Below are positions 22,301 through 26,051 of a stretch of 26,051 bases of DNA, in pieces. The translations under genes were made by a program, and so were the position numbers. This DNA is from Candidatus Moranbacteria bacterium CG_4_9_14_3_um_filter_45_14 (GTDB lineage Bacteria > Patescibacteriota > Minisyncoccia > Moranbacterales > UBA1568): contig PFVP01000021.1 in the NCBI GenBank assembly GCA_002790675.1, positions 1-26,051 on the forward strand, written 5' to 3'. The first letter of the stretch is position 1, and every line of letters begins with the position of its first letter. The notes under the pieces are model-generated. The model was not told the DNA's origin and searched no databases. It saw nothing but the letters and a program-made list of their open reading frames with translations.

Positions 22301-22945
22301 TTATGAAAGAAAGGTATCAGAACGGAATTCTTCCTGTAAAAGACGAAAAGTAAAATTCAAGAAAAATCCAAAAAGCAAAGACGCAAGAACAATAAAAGAA
22401 AGTTTCGTAGCGGATGGGTTGGCCTCAATGATCGGACCGGACAACAATCGAACACTGACTTTATCGCCACCATTACCAAACAATGTACCACTTTTCTCGC
22501 TGAGTACGGTACTCACTGCTTGAGAAATTTTTGATACTTCACGCTCGCTCTCGCCAGATACGGCCACAGTTATAAATCCAAGCTCTGGATTTTTTTTCAC
22601 TTCCAGCATTTTGGACCATTTCTCAAGACGATTCTTCTTATCACGTGGGAGAAAATTTGCATCAACACTTCCTGTATCAACCAGAGCATTGATGAAACTC
22701 TCACTATACAGAATCTCGCTCAACACACGACTCCTATATTCAGCCGATCGTGTCGCTGTGTAATAATCTTGCCCTTCTTGTATAGACAAAATCATAAAAT
22801 CGGCATTCGCTCTGTATGGTGCTTGCAAAGTGAAAGCTCCTACAATACCGATAATAGCAACAACAACACCAAAGAACAAACCACGAGATAAGCTCTCCTT
22901 GGCGACGCTCCAGAATCCTTTTTTTTGAGAGAAATTCATATACAA
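22301..22945 (-). CDS. Wzz-like chain-length determinant family membrane protein
   Basis: The 214-aa protein has a membrane helix at about residues 23-42 (LFFGVVVAIIGIVGAF), an extracytoplasmic domain of about 140 aa, and a second helix at about 182-202 (LSFIVLASLLFGFFLNF). This is the two-helix topology of polysaccharide co-polymerases. The stretch ADFMILSIQEGQDYYTATRS and the later ITVAVSGESEREVSKISQAV fit the Wzz pattern. It lacks a kinase domain and the long tail of its relative at 9602-10741. The ATG at 22945 or 22939 may be used; neither has an SD. It has its own promoter and lies apart from the polymerase/GT pair, with the exported-protein genes in between. Confidence 0.78.
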   Translation of the reverse strand: MYMNFSQKKGFWSVAKESLSRGLFFGVVVAIIGIVGAFTLQAPYRANADFMILSIQEGQDYYTATRSAEYRSRVLSEILYSESFINALVDTGSVDANFLPRDKKNRLEKWSKMLEVKKNPELGFITVAVSGESEREVSKISQAVSTVLSEKSGTLFGNGGDKVSVRLLSGPIIEANPSATKLSFIVLASLLFGFFLNFTFRLLQEEFRSDTFLS

Positions 22946-22977
22946 TGAAATATGGTTTTATCAACTATTAACACGCC

Positions 22978-23006
22978 ACTGTACCAAAAAAAGAGAGAAA
23001 TGTCAA
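22978..23006 (-). promoter_or_regulatory. Sigma70-type promoter for the Wzz-like gene
   Basis: Minus-strand -35 TTGACA (23001-23006, perfect) and -10 TACAGT (22978-22983) have a 17-bp spacer. It lies directly after the rseP terminator. Confidence 0.65.
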
Positions 23007-23017
23007 GTGGTAAAAAC

Positions 23018-23046
23018 AAATAAACCCTTAAATAAAGGGTTTATTT
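23018..23046 (-). terminator. Intrinsic terminator of the frr-rseP operon
   Basis: AAATAAACCCTT and AAGGGTTTATTT form a perfect 12-bp stem with a 5-nt loop. On the minus strand it continues into GTTTTTACC. It starts 38 nt after the rseP stop codon. Confidence 0.85.
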
Positions 23047-23084
23047 ATCTCTTGTACTTCTTCTATTTCCCAAACATTATCATT

Positions 23085-24236
23085 TTATGAAAGAAATCCA
23101 CCGATTTTCTGAAAAATGTGAAAATTGGAGAAATCACGCACGGTAATGAAGAGCATCAGAAGCAAGAGGAGGATGAATCCGATTTGATGAATCATTCCTT
23201 CTGTCCTCCGGCTGACAGGAGAACCCTTCAATTTTTCAATAAGAACAAACAATATTCGTCCGCCATCGAGAGCAGGAATCGGAAGGATATTGATGATGCC
23301 GAGATTGATGGAGAGAAGTGCCGCGAACTGGAGGAGATAAGCGATGCCGAGATCACTCATCTGCTTGGTCAGGATGACAATGCCCACCGGTCCGGTGACA
23401 TCGACAGGAGCGCCTGCCTTCTCTCCGAAAAGTCCGGCAATCATCTTCCCGAAAGCATGGAGAATGGCGAGAGTGATATTGTATGTCGCTTCGGCACCAT
23501 AATAGATCGCCGAGTACCACGGATAGGAAACGATGGCTGTTTCAGAAAAAGAAATACCTAGACTCCCTTCGGTCAGAGGATACTCTGTGCGCGGTGTTCC
23601 TGAAAACGTCATCTCTTTGCCGAGACGATCTATTTTCATCTCAAGATTCTGTCCTTTATGAGCGAGGATGATATCCGTCACTTGTTTGAGTGAAGTAATT
23701 TTCTCCCCGGCTATCGAGAGCACTTCATCTCCCAATTGAAGGCCCATCGTTTCTGCCGGAGTCCCCTTCTTCACTTCAAGAATCTGAATTTTAGCGTTCG
23801 GATACTGTGCCCGCTGTTCCGGATCGATCGGTTGTGGCAATCCCAGAGTAAACACAATCGAAATGAGTACCCATGCCAAAACAAAATTCATAAACACCCC
23901 AGCCCCGAGTACCTTCACACGGATCCAGGCTGATTTCCCGCCAAAACTATCCGACTCCTGATTCTGACCATCCTCACCTTTGATCTTTACAAAACCACCA
24001 AGAGGTAACCAATTGAAAGAATACACTGTCTTCGAACTCTTGGCTTCTTTGCTTCCCCAGATAATCTTGTAACGCCCCGTAGCGTCATCTTTCACTACAC
24101 CAAATATCCGCGGCGGAAAACCGAAACCAAACTCATCCACCTTGATGCCATTCCGACGAGCTACCAAAAAATGCCCCAATTCGTGAACGAGGACAAGTAA
24201 TCCAAGAAGAACTAAAAAAATAAGAACTGTCAACAT
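23085..24236 (-). CDS. rseP: Site-2-type intramembrane zinc metalloprotease RseP
   Basis: RseP-family proteases cut membrane-embedded substrates such as anti-sigma factors and leftover signal peptides. The 383-aa protein has the zinc site HELGH (residues 18-22) in the first helix and a PDZ domain at about 130-200 (GTPAETMGLQLGDEVLSIAG). The second zinc-ligand motif is NILPIPALDGGRILF (LDGGR about 323-327), and a last membrane helix follows. Size is normal for a single-PDZ form. It lies 71 nt after frr, and the gap contains GATAA-rich degenerate repeats. No SD. Its place in an frr operon is common in bacteria. Confidence 0.95.
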   Translation of the reverse strand: MLTVLIFLVLLGLLVLVHELGHFLVARRNGIKVDEFGFGFPPRIFGVVKDDATGRYKIIWGSKEAKSSKTVYSFNWLPLGGFVKIKGEDGQNQESDSFGGKSAWIRVKVLGAGVFMNFVLAWVLISIVFTLGLPQPIDPEQRAQYPNAKIQILEVKKGTPAETMGLQLGDEVLSIAGEKITSLKQVTDIILAHKGQNLEMKIDRLGKEMTFSGTPRTEYPLTEGSLGISFSETAIVSYPWYSAIYYGAEATYNITLAILHAFGKMIAGLFGEKAGAPVDVTGPVGIVILTKQMSDLGIAYLLQFAALLSINLGIINILPIPALDGGRILFVLIEKLKGSPVSRRTEGMIHQIGFILLLLLMLFITVRDFSNFHIFQKIGGFLS

Positions 24237-24240
24237 AGTA

Positions 24241-24275
24241 TTTTAGAGGATAAGAGATAATGGATAAAAGATAAA
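24241..24275. repeat. Degenerate GATAA-rich repeat in the frr-rseP gap
   Basis: The plus strand reads as imperfect tandem units of GATAAGA, GATAATG, GATAAAA and GATAAAT just upstream of the rseP start. The same vocabulary recurs in other gaps of this window. Confidence 0.45.
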
Positions 24276-24307
24276 TGAAAACCAGTCATTGCATCATGCA
24301 TCTTCTT

Positions 24308-24865
24308 CTATACGGTGAGTATCTCGGTTTCTTTCTTCTCGCGTATTATTTCAAGCTTTTTATTATATTCGTCCACTACTTTCTGCAGTTCATCCTTGCC
24401 TTGAAATTTGTCATCTTCTGAAATCTCACCAGCGTGCTCCTTCTCCTGGATATCTTTCCAGAGGACTTCTCGAACCGTACGGATAGCGATACGACCCTCT
24501 TCAGCCTTGCTATTGAGAGTCTTCACCAGATCATGACGACGGTCTTCTGTGAGTGCTGGGAGTGTGATCCGCAAAGCCAAACCATCATTCCCGGGATTCA
24601 AACCCAGATCAGATTCACGGAGAGCCGCTTCAATCGAGACGAGACTCCCCTTGTCCCATGGCTGAATGAGAATCTGTCGTGCTTCCGGTATCATAATATT
24701 AGCTATCTGTCGAAGTGGCGTTTTGGTACCGTAATAATCCACCATCAATCCCTCTACCAACCCCGGATTCGCTCTCCCTGTCCGAATCTTCGCCGCTTCA
24801 GAAGCGAAATGCTCTACGACATTCTCGAAACTCGGTATCTTTTCAGCAATCAATGCTTTCATCAT
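24308..24865 (-). CDS. frr: Ribosome recycling factor
   Basis: RRF works with EF-G to split post-termination ribosomes. The 185-aa product has the expected three-helix-bundle and beta-alpha-beta layout. It shows the conserved KIRTGRANPGLVEGLMVDYY, GTKTPLRQIANIMIPEARQI, LIQPWDKGSL, NPGNDGLALRITLPALTEDR and REVLWKDIQEKEHAGEISED. Length matches the family. Two adjacent ATGs (24865, 24862) can serve as start; neither has an SD. It lies 69 nt after the beta-propeller gene, and a hairpin in the gap may separate the transcripts. Confidence 0.97.
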   Translation of the reverse strand: MMKALIAEKIPSFENVVEHFASEAAKIRTGRANPGLVEGLMVDYYGTKTPLRQIANIMIPEARQILIQPWDKGSLVSIEAALRESDLGLNPGNDGLALRITLPALTEDRRHDLVKTLNSKAEEGRIAIRTVREVLWKDIQEKEHAGEISEDDKFQGKDELQKVVDEYNKKLEIIREKKETEILTV

Positions 24866-24910
24866 ATATTTGCAACTAATGATATTACGAGGGGAAATTA
24901 TTTGAGTTAT

Positions 24911-24929
24911 TTGGAAGCCTTGCTTCCAA
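24911..24929. terminator. Hairpin after the beta-propeller gene
   Basis: TTGGAAGC and GCTTCCAA form a perfect 8-bp stem with a 3-nt loop, 5 nt after the stop codon. There is no T-run afterwards, so it is at best a weak terminator or an mRNA-stabilising hairpin. Confidence 0.45.
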
Positions 24930-24934
24930 ACATT

Positions 24935-26051
24935 CTATTTGAAATTCCTCAATCCGATGAACAGGTACTTCGGATCGAATGGATCATAGGTGATGAACGA
25001 TACCCCACGATCGACATTCAGTCCCGTCGTCATCCATGTGACTCCACCATCAATCGATTTATAGAACGCTTTCCCTGCGACAAATACTATCTCCTCCGAG
25101 TCTTGCGGATTGACGGCTATCGAACGGATAGGGAATGCCTTCGCGCTTTCAATGATGTTTATCTCCTCCCAATATTTCCCGAAGTCCGTACTGCGAAAAA
25201 GCCCGACGTTCGTTCCTGCATAGAGGACACCTGACTGAGTCGGATCGCTTGCGATAGACACTATGCCTCGAGGCATCTCATTCTCCTGATTCCGTTTACT
25301 CAGATTGGTCACTTGATTTCGAATACTATCTCCTTCACTCCTATTTCCTTTGGAAGATGCCCGAGATGCTCTATCTTGGAGATCGGCCATCTCTTTCTGT
25401 TTCTCCACTTCCCAATCGATCCATTGCACCCCACCATCCGAAGAATAGTATACCTTCTGACCAAATACGAGCAGATACGTCACAAGGCTCTTCGTAGAAT
25501 CGAAAGCGATATCCGATACGGTACCATTGATTTCATTACCGACATTCGCCCAAGTCTCTCCGCTATCAACACTCTTCACAACTGTCCCTGCAGCCGTCCC
25601 TGCGAAAATGATATTCCTTTCTCGAAAATGTTGTGAAAGTGCCGTAATGGGTATCTTCTGCCCTGGTTCCGTATACACATCCCTCCAAGTCGTGCCCCCA
25701 TCATCAGTACGGAATATCTTTCCCCACTCGCCTACCATACCGGAGGCGAACATACGATTATCCGGATCGTTCTTGTCAAGGATAAAACTGTAAATCCGCT
25801 TCGGAGGGAAAGCAATCGGCGTCCATTGATCACCTCCGTTTTCTGTTTTGAAAATTCCGCTATCAACCGTGCCGACATATATCATCCCTGATTTTTGTGG
25901 ATGATACGCAATAGAAAGGATGTCTGCTTTGGTGATACTTGACTTCGCATCAACCTGTGACTTCACCATAAACGTTTTCCCGCTATCTTCAGTTTTCCAA
26001 AGACTGCCTGACACTGATTTGATTGCGAAAGCACTTATTTCTGAAGATGTC
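24935..26051 (-). CDS. Asp-box (BNR) beta-propeller protein, 5' end outside window
   Basis: The open frame runs to the right edge without a stop, so the N-terminus is missing; a GTG at 26014 is internal, not a convincing start. The 372 visible codons carry at least seven Asp-box repeats of the S-x-D-x-G-x-x-W type: KTEDSGKTF, KTENGGDQW, RTDDGGTTW, KSVDSGETW, YSSDGGVQW, RSTDFGKYW and KSIDGGVTW. These mark a sortilin/Ycf48-like beta propeller, usually extracytoplasmic and used for binding. A charged segment of about 45 residues (KQKEMADLQDRASRASSKGN onward), probably helical, is inserted between the fifth and sixth boxes. Function and ligand are unknown. It precedes frr and rseP. Confidence 0.88.
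   Translation of the reverse strand, partial: TSSEISAFAIKSVSGSLWKTEDSGKTFMVKSQVDAKSSITKADILSIAYHPQKSGMIYVGTVDSGIFKTENGGDQWTPIAFPPKRIYSFILDKNDPDNRMFASGMVGEWGKIFRTDDGGTTWRDVYTEPGQKIPITALSQHFRERNIIFAGTAAGTVVKSVDSGETWANVGNEINGTVSDIAFDSTKSLVTYLLVFGQKVYYSSDGGVQWIDWEVEKQKEMADLQDRASRASSKGNRSEGDSIRNQVTNLSKRNQENEMPRGIVSIASDPTQSGVLYAGTNVGLFRSTDFGKYWEEINIIESAKAFPIRSIAVNPQDSEEIVFVAGKAFYKSIDGGVTWMTTGLNVDRGVSFITYDPFDPKYLFIGLRNFK

Noticed and set aside
26012..26014. GTG as the true start of the beta-propeller gene
   Set aside because: The frame stays open to the window edge, and no SD or signal peptide follows the GTG, so the gene is treated as 5'-truncated by the window.

Overview
The window (26,051 bp) looks like a chromosomal segment of a Candidate Phyla Radiation (Patescibacteria) bacterium, most like a Parcubacteria-type lineage. 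The reasons are a DUF4012 protein, a fused ADP-forming acyl-CoA synthetase, short compact operons, and core genes whose starts have no Shine-Dalgarno (SD) sequence. This assignment is inferred from gene content. There is no rRNA in the window, and no tRNA or CRISPR array was seen. Every gene but one is on the minus strand.

Region 1 (1-8053, read right to left) is a cell-wall and housekeeping operon. The order is trmD, ftsW, murG, murC, murB, a 65-aa membrane protein, hpf and secA, with secA cut by the left edge. It starts at an extended -10 promoter just downstream of the previous operon's terminator. hpf and secA appear to have extra promoters of their own. A striking three-armed palindromic element (2221-2289) sits against the hpf promoter.

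Region 2 (8170-12891) is a surface-polysaccharide or envelope operon: a membrane-anchored beta-helix protein, a GT4 glycosyltransferase, a Wzz-like protein with a long cytoplasmic tail, and a DUF4012 protein, ending in an intrinsic terminator. Its promoter is back to back with that of the only plus-strand gene, the acyl-CoA synthetase (12947-15061), and the two -35 boxes overlap. The synthetase gene ends in a bidirectional terminator.

Region 3 (15140-23006) mixes two kinds of gene. One kind is polysaccharide genes: a Wzz-like protein, an O-antigen ligase/polymerase and a GT4 glycosyltransferase. The other is a set of exported proteins of unknown function: a 140-aa secreted protein with a 23-aa membrane peptide, a 298-aa lipoprotein, a 124-aa secreted protein, and a 522-aa LysM protein with a beta-strand-rich C-terminus and a coupled 23-codon upstream ORF. 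Unlike the core genes, all of these exported-protein ORFs carry a recognisable SD, mostly strong, and a stem-loop lies upstream of each unit. Three of the units have sigma70-type promoters with exact 17-bp spacers. By eye the stretch from 18600 to 22200 is richer in G+C than its flanks. It looks like an acquired or separately regulated module inserted into a polysaccharide locus, and it is the most unusual part of the window.

Region 4 (23018-26051) holds an Asp-box beta-propeller protein (cut by the right edge), frr and the site-2 protease rseP, closed by a strong hairpin terminator.

The only gene-free stretch over 300 bases is 20143-20567. It holds a promoter, a leader palindrome, two terminator-like hairpins and a 13-bp tandem duplication.
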